The notes under the pieces: model-generated
What the model saw: the letters and a program-made list of their open reading frames with translations, nothing else
What the model was told of the DNA's origin: nothing
Database searches by the model: none
Program-made: the position numbers and the translations under genes
In this document: in pieces, positions 7,486 through 15,535 of the stretch
How the letters are laid out: each line of letters starts with the position of its first letter
Position numbering within the stretch: position 1 is the stretch's first letter
From: Acidobacteriota bacterium
GTDB lineage: Bacteria > Acidobacteriota > Vicinamibacteria > Vicinamibacterales > UBA823
DNA: 64,000 nucleotides
NCBI GenBank assembly: GCA_002730525.1
Contig: PCAK01000027.1
Coordinates: 1 to 64,000 of the forward strand
Direction of reading: 5' to 3'

Positions 7486-9707
7486 AGCGCCGAGAGTTCC
7501 TCAAGAGTTCGATCGTTGCCGGCACCGCCGGCGTGCTGCTCGATGCGTGCACGCCGCCAGGCTCGGAGCAGATCATCCCGCTCCTTATCCCGGAGGAGCA
7601 GTTCATCCCGGGCGTCGAGGAGTTCCACGCGACGACCTGTTTCGAATGCTCCGGCGGCTGCGGTCTGCTGTCGCGGAAGATCGACGGACGCCTCGTCAAG
7701 GTCGAGGGGAACCCGGCGCATCCCATCGCCCAGGGCGGCAGCTGCGCACGTGGCCAGGCGCTCCCTCAGGCGATGTATCACCCGGATCGACTGCAGTCTC
7801 CGCTCGTCCGCGAGGGCGCGCGCGGCGAGGGCCGGTGGACCGAGATCTCGTGGGACGATGCCCTCGACCGCCTGACCACCGAGCTGACCGGGTTGAGCTC
7901 CGACCCGTCCGGGCTGGCGTTCCTGACCGGCCAATTGCGCGGCCACCGATCGGCCCTCGTCGAGCGATTCGCGGCGGGCTTCGGCGGCGCCCGCCACTGG
8001 GTGCACGAGCCATTCGGCGACGCCGCCGTGCGCCGGGCCCATCTGCTGGCGGCCGGCATCGACGCCTTCCCGGCCCACGACCTCGAGCACGCCAACTACG
8101 TGGTGACATTCGGTGCGGCGCTGGTCGAGGGATCGCGCTCGCCGGTGAGGTTCGGGCGAGGCCTCGGCCATCTGCGGCGCGGTCGGCCGGGTCAGCGCGG
8201 CAAGCTGGTGGCGATCGGGCCGTATCTCTCAGTGACCGCGGCGCACGCGGACGAGTGGGTCCCGGCGCGTCCTGGCAGCGACGCGGCCCTGGCGCTCGGC
8301 CTCGCGCACATCCTCGTTCGCGACGGCCGCCATGACGAGACCTTCGTGACCGATCGTGCGACCGGCTTCGAGGCGTTCCGTGAGCGTCTACTGGCCGACT
8401 ATGCACCCGAGACGGTGGGCGAGGCGACCGGTGTGCCGGCCGAGCAGATCGAGCGGCTGGCGCACGAGATGGCCGACCATGGTCCGGCCCTCGTCGTGGC
8501 TGGCGACGCGGCCGTGACCGGACCGGACGGCCTGGCGACGGCCCTGGCCGTCGCACATCTCAACGCGCTCTTGGGCGGCTTCGGCCGGCCCGGCGGTCTC
8601 AACTTCGATCCGCCGCCGCCGTTTGCGGCGTGGCCAGCGCTCGAGGCGGCCCAGGATTCCGAGAGCGAGCCCGACAGCGCTGACAGCAATACGCCGCGAC
8701 CGCTCGTCGAGGTGCTCGTCGACCAACCCGCCGGCGTCGGCGCGCTGCTCGTCGCCGCCACGAATCCGTTCTACACGCTGCCGCCCGCGTCGGGCGTTGC
8801 CGATCTCGTCGCAGGGATTCCCTTCGTCGCGGCGTTCGGATCGTTCGCCGACGAGACGACGCGGTGGGCGGACCTTATCCTCCCCGAGCCGACGACGTTC
8901 GAGCGGTTCGACGACGACGTGCCGGCTCCCGGCGTCGGCCGGGCGATCGCGTCGCTGTCCGGACCGGTCTTCGTCCGGCCGCTGTATGACACCCGGTCGA
9001 TGCCAGACGTCCTGCTGCAGGTGGGGCAGCGGCTGGGTGACGACATGGCGGCGGCGTTGCCGTGGGAGACCTACGAAGACGCGCTGCAGGACGCGTGGGC
9101 CGGGCTGCACGACACGCAGCGCGGATCGGTCGTCGAAACGACCGCTGGGCGGTTCTGGCGTAGCGCACTCGAGTCGGGTGGCTGGTGGGATGACGCGCCA
9201 GAAGAACCCGCGCCGGTCGAGTTCGCGACGTCCGATGGCCGCTACCAGTTCGATCTGGCGCCCTTGTCGGCGACCTCTGGGGTGGTGGCGACGACGGCGG
9301 ACCGGCCGTTCATCTTGCACGTCTATCCGTCGCTGGCGTTCGGCGACGGCCGGAGCGCGCATCTGCCGTTCCTGCAGGAGTTGGCCGATCCGATGACCGG
9401 CGTCCGCTGGGGATCGGTCGTCGAATTGAGCCACATGGCGGCCGAGGAGCACGATCTGGTCGAAGGTGACGCCGTCGTGGTGGCGTCGGCGCAGGGTGAG
9501 CTGCAAGCGCGGGTGCGGGTCGTGGCCGGCCTCAGGCCGGAGGTCGTCGCGATCGGCGCCGGGCAGGGCCACACCGACTACGGCCGCTACGCGACCGATC
9601 GGGGTGCGAATCCGCTGGCGCTGCTCGCGCCACCCGATCCAGCCGACGGCGCGGAGCTGGCCCTGGTGGGCACGGCTGTCAGCCTCAGGAAGCTCTATAC
9701 GCTGTGA
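7482..9707 (+). CDS. TAT-exported molybdopterin oxidoreductase-fold subunit, ActB1-like
   Basis: 741 residues. The N-terminus KRREFLKSS is a twin-arginine signal and LLDAC near residue 21 could be a lipobox. A [4Fe-4S] motif C-x2-C-x3-C-x27-C follows (CFEC, SGGC, GGSC), then the CRG-like ARGQALPQAMYHPDRL segment, central FATGADF-equivalent region (VTFGAALVEG) and a C-terminal molybdopterin-dinucleotide-binding-like beta-barrel. The region where catalytic relatives have a Cys, Ser or Asp Mo ligand reads HWVHEPFGDAAV, resembling alternative complex III B1 domains, which carry no Mo. ATG 7482 overlaps the actA stop. In most complexes of this type the B1 and B2 parts are one fused ActB; here they are separate genes. 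Probably a structural or electron-transfer subunit; true catalysis is not excluded. Confidence 0.82.
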   Translation: MKRREFLKSSIVAGTAGVLLDACTPPGSEQIIPLLIPEEQFIPGVEEFHATTCFECSGGCGLLSRKIDGRLVKVEGNPAHPIAQGGSCARGQALPQAMYHPDRLQSPLVREGARGEGRWTEISWDDALDRLTTELTGLSSDPSGLAFLTGQLRGHRSALVERFAAGFGGARHWVHEPFGDAAVRRAHLLAAGIDAFPAHDLEHANYVVTFGAALVEGSRSPVRFGRGLGHLRRGRPGQRGKLVAIGPYLSVTAAHADEWVPARPGSDAALALGLAHILVRDGRHDETFVTDRATGFEAFRERLLADYAPETVGEATGVPAEQIERLAHEMADHGPALVVAGDAAVTGPDGLATALAVAHLNALLGGFGRPGGLNFDPPPPFAAWPALEAAQDSESEPDSADSNTPRPLVEVLVDQPAGVGALLVAATNPFYTLPPASGVADLVAGIPFVAAFGSFADETTRWADLILPEPTTFERFDDDVPAPGVGRAIASLSGPVFVRPLYDTRSMPDVLLQVGQRLGDDMAAALPWETYEDALQDAWAGLHDTQRGSVVETTAGRFWRSALESGGWWDDAPEEPAPVEFATSDGRYQFDLAPLSATSGVVATTADRPFILHVYPSLAFGDGRSAHLPFLQELADPMTGVRWGSVVELSHMAAEEHDLVEGDAVVVASAQGELQARVRVVAGLRPEVVAIGAGQGHTDYGRYATDRGANPLALLAPPDPADGAELALVGTAVSLRKLYTL

Positions 9708-9719
9708 AGGTGAGCTGAG

Positions 9720-10436
9720 ATGGCGGACTGGGGGATGGCGATCGACGTCGATCGGTGCGACGGGTGCAACGCCTGCGTCGTGGCCTGCCGCACGGAGAAC
9801 AACGTGCCGCCGGCCGGGCCCGATCAGGCCGCCATCGGCCGCACGATCGAGTGGCTCCGCGTCGAGCGCCACGTCGACGGAGAGTTCCCGAACGTTCGGG
9901 TCCGGTTCGTTCCCGTCATGTGCGTCCATTGCGACGAGGCGCCGTGCGCCGCCGTCTGCCCGGTGTCGGCGACCTACGAGACCCCCGACGGCCTGAACGC
10001 CCAGATTCACCCGCGGTGCATCGGCACGCGCGCGTGCGCGCAGGCCTGTCCCTACACGGTGCGGCATTTCAATTGGGGTGAGCCGAGCTGGGAGGCGCCG
10101 CTCGAGCAGACGATCAACCCCGACGTCGCGGTGCGCTGGAAGGGCATCATGGAGAAGTGCTCCTTCTGCGTCCAGCGGATCCGGCGCGCCGAGGACACCG
10201 CCCGCGGCGAGGAGCGCGAGGTCGCCGACGGCGAGGTGCAGCCGGCCTGCGCGCAGGCGTGCCCGGCGCAGGCGATCGTCTTCGGCGATCTGGACGATCA
10301 CGAGAGCGCGGTGTCGCAACTGGCGGAGAGCCCGCGGGCCGAGCGGCCGATGGAAGAGCTGGGCACCGGCCCGCGCGTCTTCTATCTGAAGGAGGGGGAC
10401 TGGCGTGGCAGCGTCCGACCGCGATCGAGCGATTGA
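9720..10436 (+). CDS. Four-cluster ferredoxin subunit, ActB2-like
   Basis: 238 residues with four cysteine groups: CDGCNACVVAC (13-23), CVHCDEAPCAAVC (68-80), CIGTRACAQAC (100-110) and EKCSFCVQRI followed later by CAQAC. In the third group the second cysteine is Thr103, the pattern seen in alternative complex III ActB, where one cluster is a [3Fe-4S]. NPDVAVRWKGIMEKC is also ActB-like. It conducts electrons between the NrfD subunit's quinol site and the hemes on the periplasmic side. It carries no signal of its own and probably travels with the TAT-exported B1 subunit. The start follows AAGGTGAG. Its 3' end overlaps the next gene by 32 bases. Confidence 0.9.
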   Translation: MADWGMAIDVDRCDGCNACVVACRTENNVPPAGPDQAAIGRTIEWLRVERHVDGEFPNVRVRFVPVMCVHCDEAPCAAVCPVSATYETPDGLNAQIHPRCIGTRACAQACPYTVRHFNWGEPSWEAPLEQTINPDVAVRWKGIMEKCSFCVQRIRRAEDTARGEEREVADGEVQPACAQACPAQAIVFGDLDDHESAVSQLAESPRAERPMEELGTGPRVFYLKEGDWRGSVRPRSSD

Positions 10437-11739
10437 AGATTCGCTGATCCGTCCGGTCTTCGAGACGAGCCGGACCGTCTGGATCGTCGTCGGCCTCCTG
10501 CTGGCGGTGATCGCGTTCGGCGGCTACCAGTGGGCCCGCCAGCTGGGCGAAGGCATGGTCATCGCCGGGATGAACCAGCCGGTCTACTGGGGCCTATACA
10601 TCACGAACTACGTCTTCTTCATCGGCATCAGCCACGCCGGGACGCTCATCTCGGCGATCCTCCGGCTGACCCAGGCCGATTGGCGCCGGCCGATCACGCG
10701 CGCGGCCGAGGCGATCACCGTTTTCGCGCTGCTGATGGGCTCGAGCAACGTCCTCTGGCATCTCGGTCGACCCGAGTTGATCTACGTGCCGTTGCTGTAC
10801 CCGCAGCCGCTCTCACCGCTCATCTGGGACGTCGTCTGTATCTCGCTCTACCTGATGGGCAGCATCACCTATCTGTACCTGCCACTCATCCCCGACCTGG
10901 CGATCCTGCGCGACCGTAGCCCGCGGCTGCGCTGGTTCTATCGTGCGGCGGCGCTCGGCTGGGAGGGCACGCCCGAACAGCACGCGTGGCTCGAGAAGCT
11001 GATCGGTATCATGGCCGTCGCGATCATTCCGATTGCCGTGTCGGTGCACACGGTCGTGTCGTGGGTCTTCGCGATGAACTTGATCCCGATGTGGCACTCG
11101 GCGATCTTTGGGCCCTACTTCGTCGTCGGCGCGATCTTCTCGGGAATCGCGGCGCTGCTGATCGCGATGGCGATTCTGCGCAAGACCTTCCGGCTCGAAG
11201 CCTACTTCCGGCCGATCCACTTCAACAACCTCGGGCTGTTGATGCTGACGATGGCCTGCCTCTGGTTCTACTTCACGTTCGCCGAGCACATGACCGTCTG
11301 GTACGGCAACGAGCCAGACGAGATGGCGGTGCTCAACTCGCGGCTTACGGGCCCGTTCTCGACGGTGTTCTGGTCGATGGTCGCCTGCTGCTTCGTCATC
11401 CCGCTCGGCATCCTGTCATTCCGGAGGTTGCGCACGATCGCCGGGACGGTCGTCGCGTCGTGCTTCGTCGTCGTAGGGATGTGGCTCGAGCGCTACATCA
11501 TCGTGATCAGTTCGGCGTCGTATCCGCGCTCCGAGGCGATGTGGGACGCGGGCCGCTACACGCCGTCCCTGGTCGAGATCGGCCTGACGGGCGCTCAGTT
11601 CGCGGCGTTCGCGCTGCTCTACATCGTGTTTGCCAAGCTGTTTCCGCTGGTCTCCATCTGGGAGATCAAGGAGGCTGGCGAGCAAGACGTCAAGGCTGTG
11701 ACCGATGTCCTCGACGCGCAGCGCACCGAGGAAGCGTGA
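10405..11739 (+). CDS. actC: NrfD/PsrC-type quinol-binding membrane subunit, ActC-like
   Basis: 444 residues, about ten membrane helices, polysulfide reductase NrfD family. Segments typical of ActC are VYWGLYITNYVFFIGISHAG and RPITRAAEAITVFALLMG near residues 54-115, and HTVVSWVFAM with HSAIFGPYFVVGAI further on. This subunit holds the quinol site in the membrane. GTG 10405 is preceded at a good distance by AAGGAGGGGG (10388-10397) and lies inside the 3' end of the preceding gene. The C-terminus is a short charged tail ending near EVKAVTD-like residues. Part of the same transcription unit as the upstream three genes. Confidence 0.92.
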   Translation: MAASDRDRAIEDSLIRPVFETSRTVWIVVGLLLAVIAFGGYQWARQLGEGMVIAGMNQPVYWGLYITNYVFFIGISHAGTLISAILRLTQADWRRPITRAAEAITVFALLMGSSNVLWHLGRPELIYVPLLYPQPLSPLIWDVVCISLYLMGSITYLYLPLIPDLAILRDRSPRLRWFYRAAALGWEGTPEQHAWLEKLIGIMAVAIIPIAVSVHTVVSWVFAMNLIPMWHSAIFGPYFVVGAIFSGIAALLIAMAILRKTFRLEAYFRPIHFNNLGLLMLTMACLWFYFTFAEHMTVWYGNEPDEMAVLNSRLTGPFSTVFWSMVACCFVIPLGILSFRRLRTIAGTVVASCFVVVGMWLERYIIVISSASYPRSEAMWDAGRYTPSLVEIGLTGAQFAAFALLYIVFAKLFPLVSIWEIKEAGEQDVKAVTDVLDAQRTEEA

Positions 11740-11750
11740 CGCCGCTGCCG

Positions 11751-11759
11751 TGCTAGAAT
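11751..11759 (+). promoter_or_regulatory. Extended -10 element before the monoheme cytochrome gene
   Basis: TGC-TAGAAT forms an extended -10 (TGn plus hexamer at 11754-11759), 56 bases upstream of ATG 11815. It suggests that the cytochrome gene can be transcribed separately from the four upstream genes. Confidence 0.4.
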
Positions 11760-11814
11760 TTCTGACAGCGGCCATGATGGAGAGACCGGCCGTAGGGTGG
11801 AGGCGACGACGGTG

Positions 11815-12222
11815 ATGCAAAAGTTGATGGTGGCGGCGGTGGGGGTGTTCCTCGGCTCGGTGCTCCTCACGGCGGCTCAGGACCAGGTTCAGGAAATCTG
11901 GGAGGTGCCCGAAGAGGAGCGGGCGGTAGAGAATCCGATTGCGTCCGACGATGACGTCCTGGCCGAAGGCCAGCGGCTGTACGAGCGCAACTGCCGGATG
12001 TGCCACGGTGAGACCGGCCTGGGCGACGGCCCGGCGACCGCGCGGATCAAGCCGGCACCGCGGGACATCACGACCGCCGACGCGCAGGACCGGATGACCG
12101 ACGGTGAGATGTTCTACAAGATCACGGTCGGCAAGCGTCCGATGCGCGAGTTTGAGAGCCGGCTCACCGAGGACGAGCGCTGGTCGGTCGTGCACTATCT
12201 GCGCACCTTGCGCGCCGGGTAG
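11815..12222 (+). CDS. Monoheme cytochrome c, ActE-like
   Basis: 135 residues. A signal peptide (MVAAVGVFLGSVLLTAA) is followed by a short acidic linker and one class I cytochrome c domain: CRMCH near residues 59-63, GLGDGP, and a distal methionine in the RMTDGEMFYKI or KRPM region. Such small cytochromes are part of alternative complex III (ActE) or its soluble acceptor. ATG 11815 was chosen because the signal peptide begins there; a GTG at 11797 in frame would add six residues. actD and actF homologues, usually in such clusters, are not found before or after. A strong hairpin follows. Confidence 0.8.
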   Translation: MQKLMVAAVGVFLGSVLLTAAQDQVQEIWEVPEEERAVENPIASDDDVLAEGQRLYERNCRMCHGETGLGDGPATARIKPAPRDITTADAQDRMTDGEMFYKITVGKRPMREFESRLTEDERWSVVHYLRTLRAG

Positions 12223-12244
12223 GCCGGCGCCGGCGGAGAAGTGA

Positions 12245-12270
12245 TGAGGCGGGGCCCCGGTCCCGCCTCA
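12245..12270. terminator. GC hairpin after the respiratory cluster
   Basis: A perfect 9-bp stem (TGAGGCGGG, 12245-12253, with CCCGCCTCA, 12262-12270) closes an 8-base loop 22 bases after the cytochrome stop. It has no T-run. It probably ends or protects the upstream transcript. Confidence 0.5.
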
Positions 12271-12297
12271 GTCATGTACGGCCCACGCGCGGGGCGG

Positions 12298-12303
12298 TAT
12301 AAT
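12298..12303 (+). promoter_or_regulatory. -10 box of the arsJ-like gene
   Basis: A perfect TATAAT lies 21 bases before ATG 12325, directly after the terminator-like hairpin. No clear -35 hexamer. Confidence 0.5.
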
Positions 12304-12324
12304 CCACCTCTTTCCAGCAGAGCG

Positions 12325-13548
12325 ATGCAGATGCGTGGCTACGCGGTCATCACGGTGTCCTACTGGGGCTTCACGCTGACCGACGGCGCGCTGCGAATGC
12401 TCGTCCTGCTGCACTTCCACACGCTCGGCTACACGCCGCTCGACCTCGCACTGCTGTTCCTGCTGTACGAGTTCTTCGGCGTCGTCACGAACCTCTTCGG
12501 CGGATGGATCGGCTCGCGCGTCGGCCTCCGGCGGACGCTCTTCGCCGGCTTGGCCTTGCAAGTGGTCGCGCTCGTGATGCTGTCCGGCGTCGACCCGACC
12601 TGGGTGCGGTGGCTCTCGGTCGGCTACGTGATGGCGGCGCAGGCGCTCTCGGGGATCGCAAAGGATCTGACGAAGCTCAGCTCGAAGAGCGCGGTCAAGC
12701 TGCTGGTGCCCGACGACGACGATTCGCGGTTCTTCCGCTGGGTTGCCTGGCTCACCGGCTCGAAGAACGCGCTCAAGGGACTCGGGTTCCTGATGGGCGG
12801 CGTCCTGCTCGGCTCGACCGGCTTCGCGGCGTCACTCTGGGTGATGGCGGGCGCGCTGACCCTGGCCCTGATTGGTGCCACGGCGACACTCCGCGGCGAC
12901 TTGGGCAAGTCCAAGTCGTCGGCCCCGTTCACGCAGATCCTGTCGAAGAGCTACGAGATCAACGTGCTCTCGACAGCGCGGTTCTGCCTCTTCGGCGCGC
13001 GGGATGTCTGGTTCGCGGTCGGCCTGCCGCTCTTTCTGTACGACGTCGCCGGCTGGAGCTTCACCGGCGTCGGCGGCTTCCTGTCCGTCTGGGTCGTTGG
13101 CTACGGTGCGGTTCAGGCGGCGGCGCCCAGGTTACTGCAGCGCTACGGTGGCGCGGCGTCGGCGTCGCGCCACGCGCAGACCTGGGGCTTCGCGCTGGCC
13201 GTAGTCGCCGCCGCGATCGCTGCCGCGGTCTCGGCGGGGTTCTATTCGATCGTCTCGGTCGTGGGCGGCCTGGCGCTTTTCGGCATCGTCTTCGCCGTGA
13301 ACTCGTCGGTCCACTCGTACCTGATCCTGGCCTACACCGACGCCGACCGCGTGGCGGCGAACGTCGGCTTCTACTACATGGCGAACGCGGCGGGCCGGCT
13401 CGTCGGCACGCTGCTGTCGGGCGCGCTGTACCTCGCGGGCGGGCTGTCGGCCTGCCTCTGGGGCTCGACGCTGCTCGTCCTGGCGGCTGCCGCGCTGGCG
13501 CTGGCCCTGCCGTCCGTCAGACCCGATCCGGCGATGCGGCCGGCCTAG
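12325..13548 (+). CDS. arsJ: ArsJ-like major facilitator transporter
   Basis: 407 residues, about twelve membrane helices. The N-terminal segment YWGFTLTDGALRMLVLLHFH and the loop SGIAKDLTKLSSKSAVKLLVP closely match what is known of ArsJ, the exporter of 1-arseno-3-phosphoglycerate. Elsewhere arsJ sits beside a GAPDH-type gene that makes the arsenylated substrate and often an arsR regulator. None of these is here: the neighbours are a cytochrome and an amidase. The substrate may therefore be a related phosphorylated compound, or the partner may be encoded elsewhere. ATG 12325 was chosen over upstream in-frame codons because it follows the TATAAT and starts directly at the first helix. Confidence 0.75.
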   Translation: MQMRGYAVITVSYWGFTLTDGALRMLVLLHFHTLGYTPLDLALLFLLYEFFGVVTNLFGGWIGSRVGLRRTLFAGLALQVVALVMLSGVDPTWVRWLSVGYVMAAQALSGIAKDLTKLSSKSAVKLLVPDDDDSRFFRWVAWLTGSKNALKGLGFLMGGVLLGSTGFAASLWVMAGALTLALIGATATLRGDLGKSKSSAPFTQILSKSYEINVLSTARFCLFGARDVWFAVGLPLFLYDVAGWSFTGVGGFLSVWVVGYGAVQAAAPRLLQRYGGAASASRHAQTWGFALAVVAAAIAAAVSAGFYSIVSVVGGLALFGIVFAVNSSVHSYLILAYTDADRVAANVGFYYMANAAGRLVGTLLSGALYLAGGLSACLWGSTLLVLAAAALALALPSVRPDPAMRPA

Positions 13549-13570
13549 AGGATTCGAAGGAGAAGTGGAC

Positions 13571-15310
13571 ATGTCTGATGACGTCAAGGCGCGTCGGGGA
13601 ACAATCGGACGGCGTGGGTTCTTGCGCGCGGCGCCCGCGGCACTCGCGTCGGGCCTTCTGGCGCCCCGCGTCGCGGCGCAGGAGGAGGTCACGGCGGTGC
13701 CGACGTCCGCCGTTGAGGCGGCGGAGGGGCTGACCGGTCTCGACTTCATGCCGGCCGAGCAGGAGATGATGCAGGAGAATCTCGGCCGCCGGCTCGACAA
13801 CTACGCCGAGTTGCGCGAGTTCGACGTCCCGCTCGACACCGAGCCGGCCGTTACGTTCACGCCGCATCTGCCCGGCCAGGCCCCCGAAGGCGAGGCGACC
13901 CCCGGGGCACGCCTGTTGCTCTCACCGGTCGATCCCATCACCGTGCCCGACTCGCTCGAGGACCTGGCATTCCTGCCGGTTCGAGCGCTGGCCTCGCTCG
14001 TCGAGCGGCGCGCTGTGACGTCGACCGCGCTGACCGAGATGTACCTGAACCGGCTCCGACGCCATGGTGACACGCTGCACTGCGTCGTGACGCTCACCGA
14101 CACGCTTGCCCTCGAGCAAGCGCGGCAAGCCGATGCCGAGATCGCGGCCGGCCGCTACCGTGGGCCGCTGCACGGCATCCCGTGGGGCGCGAAGGATCTC
14201 CTGGCGACGCGGGGGATACGGACGACGTGGGGAGCCAAGCCCTACGAGTACCAGGTGATCGACGCGGACGCCACCGTCGTCGAGCGGTTGACCGAGGCCG
14301 GCGCGGTCCTCGTGGCGAAGCTCTCGATGGGTGCGCTCGCCCTGGGTGGCGTCTGGTTCGGTGGCTCGACGCGGAATCCGTGGAACCTGGAGCGCAGCTC
14401 GTCGGGGTCGTCGGCCGGTCCGGGCGCCGCGACGGCGGCCGGTCTGGTCGGTTTTTCGATCGGCACCGAGACGCGTGGCTCGATCATTTCGCCGTCGGCG
14501 GCGTGCGGGGTCACCGGCTTGCGCCCGACCTACGGGCGGGTGAGCCGCTACGGTGCGATGGCACTCAGCTGGACGATGGACAAGATCGGGCCGATGTGCC
14601 GCTCGGTCGAGGACTGCGCGCTGGTCTTCAACTCGATCTACGGCCCCGACGGGCGCGACGGGACTGTCACCGGTGCGCCGTTCGACTGGACGCCAGAGCC
14701 GCAGCTGGCCGGCCTGCGGGTCGGCTACCTGCGCGAGGAGTTCGATCAGATTCCGGACGATCTGCCCGAGGACCAGCGCGCCGTGCGCGAGGCGCAGCGC
14801 GCCGCGCTGGCCGCCGCGCTCGAGACCCTGCGCGGCGCCGGTGCGAATCTCGAACCGATCGAGATGCCCGGCATGCCGAGCGACGCGATCGGGTTCGTTC
14901 TGACAACCGAGGCTGCCGCGGCGTTCGACGACCTCACGCGCAGCCGCGGGATCGATCAGTTGACGTCCCAGAGCCAGCGGTCGTGGCCGAACACCTTCCG
15001 CTCGGGGCGGTTCGTCCCGGCGGTCGAGTATCTTCGGGCGCAGCGGGCGCGGACGTTGCTCCAGCGGCAGATGGAAGCGCTGATGGCTGACTACGACCTG
15101 TTCGTCTCGCCGTCGCGGAGCGGCAGCCTCGGCATCACGAACCTGACCGGCCACCCGGCCGTCGCGCTGAAAGCCGGGTTCGCCGATGGGATGCCGGTGT
15201 CACTGATGTTCACGGGTCGACTCTACGATGAGGCGACGATCCTCAGGGCGGCGCTGGCCTACGAGCGCGCGACGCCGTGGCGCAACCAGCACCCGGACCT
15301 GGAGGGCTGA
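13571..15310 (+). CDS. TAT-exported amidase-signature hydrolase
   Basis: 579 residues. The N-terminus has a twin-arginine motif, GRRGFLRA, and an Ala-rich signal to about residue 37. The amidase signature domain (about 115-570) keeps the Ser-Ser-Lys triad elements: lysine in WGAKDLLAT, serine in SSGSSAGPG, and serine in GTETRGSIISPS. The enzyme hydrolyses an amide bond in the periplasm; substrate unknown (the family includes aryl-amidases and GatA-like proteins, but GatA is not exported). AAGGAG at 13558-13563 precedes ATG 13571. No obvious operon partner; the RidA-like gene downstream has its own -10 box. The distance from arsJ is 22 bases, so co-transcription with it is possible. Confidence 0.9.
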   Translation: MSDDVKARRGTIGRRGFLRAAPAALASGLLAPRVAAQEEVTAVPTSAVEAAEGLTGLDFMPAEQEMMQENLGRRLDNYAELREFDVPLDTEPAVTFTPHLPGQAPEGEATPGARLLLSPVDPITVPDSLEDLAFLPVRALASLVERRAVTSTALTEMYLNRLRRHGDTLHCVVTLTDTLALEQARQADAEIAAGRYRGPLHGIPWGAKDLLATRGIRTTWGAKPYEYQVIDADATVVERLTEAGAVLVAKLSMGALALGGVWFGGSTRNPWNLERSSSGSSAGPGAATAAGLVGFSIGTETRGSIISPSAACGVTGLRPTYGRVSRYGAMALSWTMDKIGPMCRSVEDCALVFNSIYGPDGRDGTVTGAPFDWTPEPQLAGLRVGYLREEFDQIPDDLPEDQRAVREAQRAALAAALETLRGAGANLEPIEMPGMPSDAIGFVLTTEAAAAFDDLTRSRGIDQLTSQSQRSWPNTFRSGRFVPAVEYLRAQRARTLLQRQMEALMADYDLFVSPSRSGSLGITNLTGHPAVALKAGFADGMPVSLMFTGRLYDEATILRAALAYERATPWRNQHPDLEG

Positions 15311-15384
15311 GGGCGTCGGCGCAGCCGAAGCCCCGGCAGGATTGAGACCCTTCCCTGCAAACCGGTCACCGCAGGATGTGGGGC

Positions 15385-15398
15385 AGGGCTTCAGCCCT
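15385..15398. repeat. GGGCTTCAGCCC-type intergenic palindrome
   Basis: AGGGCT-TC-AGCCCT is a perfect 6-bp stem with a 2-base loop. The same kind of element with flanking CAGG/CCTGC sequence recurs after 24061. It lies in the 225-base gap between the amidase and the RidA-like gene, which otherwise holds only a -10 box. Confidence 0.55.
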
Positions 15399-15465
15399 TC
15401 CATGAGAGAGCCAGCCGGTGTCAAGGCCGCCGGGCTGCGTCATTCCCCTAGGTTCTCCAGTCCAG

Positions 15466-15471
15466 TAGAAT
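15466..15471 (+). promoter_or_regulatory. -10 box before the triple-RidA gene
   Basis: TAGAAT 65 bases upstream of ATG 15536, with no clear -35. Sequence match only. Confidence 0.3.
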
Positions 15472-15535
15472 AACCCTCCGCGGCACGCGTAGCGGCCGGG
15501 TCTGGTCGGCGCACCCGCATCTGAAAGGGATACCC

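Noticed and set aside
7482-9707. Assignment as catalytic formate dehydrogenase because fdhD is nearby
   Set aside because: No Cys or Sec ligand motif is visible, and fdhD is 7.5 kb away behind unrelated genes.
8388-10319. 643-codon open frame antisense to the molybdopterin-fold and ferredoxin genes
   Set aside because: Composition is Arg/His/Asp-rich without any domain, as expected for the reverse strand of GC-rich codons; the sense genes have clear motifs.
6970-12222. Nitrate or tetrathionate reductase cluster
   Set aside because: The five-heme lipoprotein and CIGTRAC, with ActC-like NrfD text, fit alternative complex III better.
15311-15535. Short frames in the gap after the amidase
   Set aside because: They arise from the palindromic repeat (text such as GLKPCPT in frame) and have no start context.
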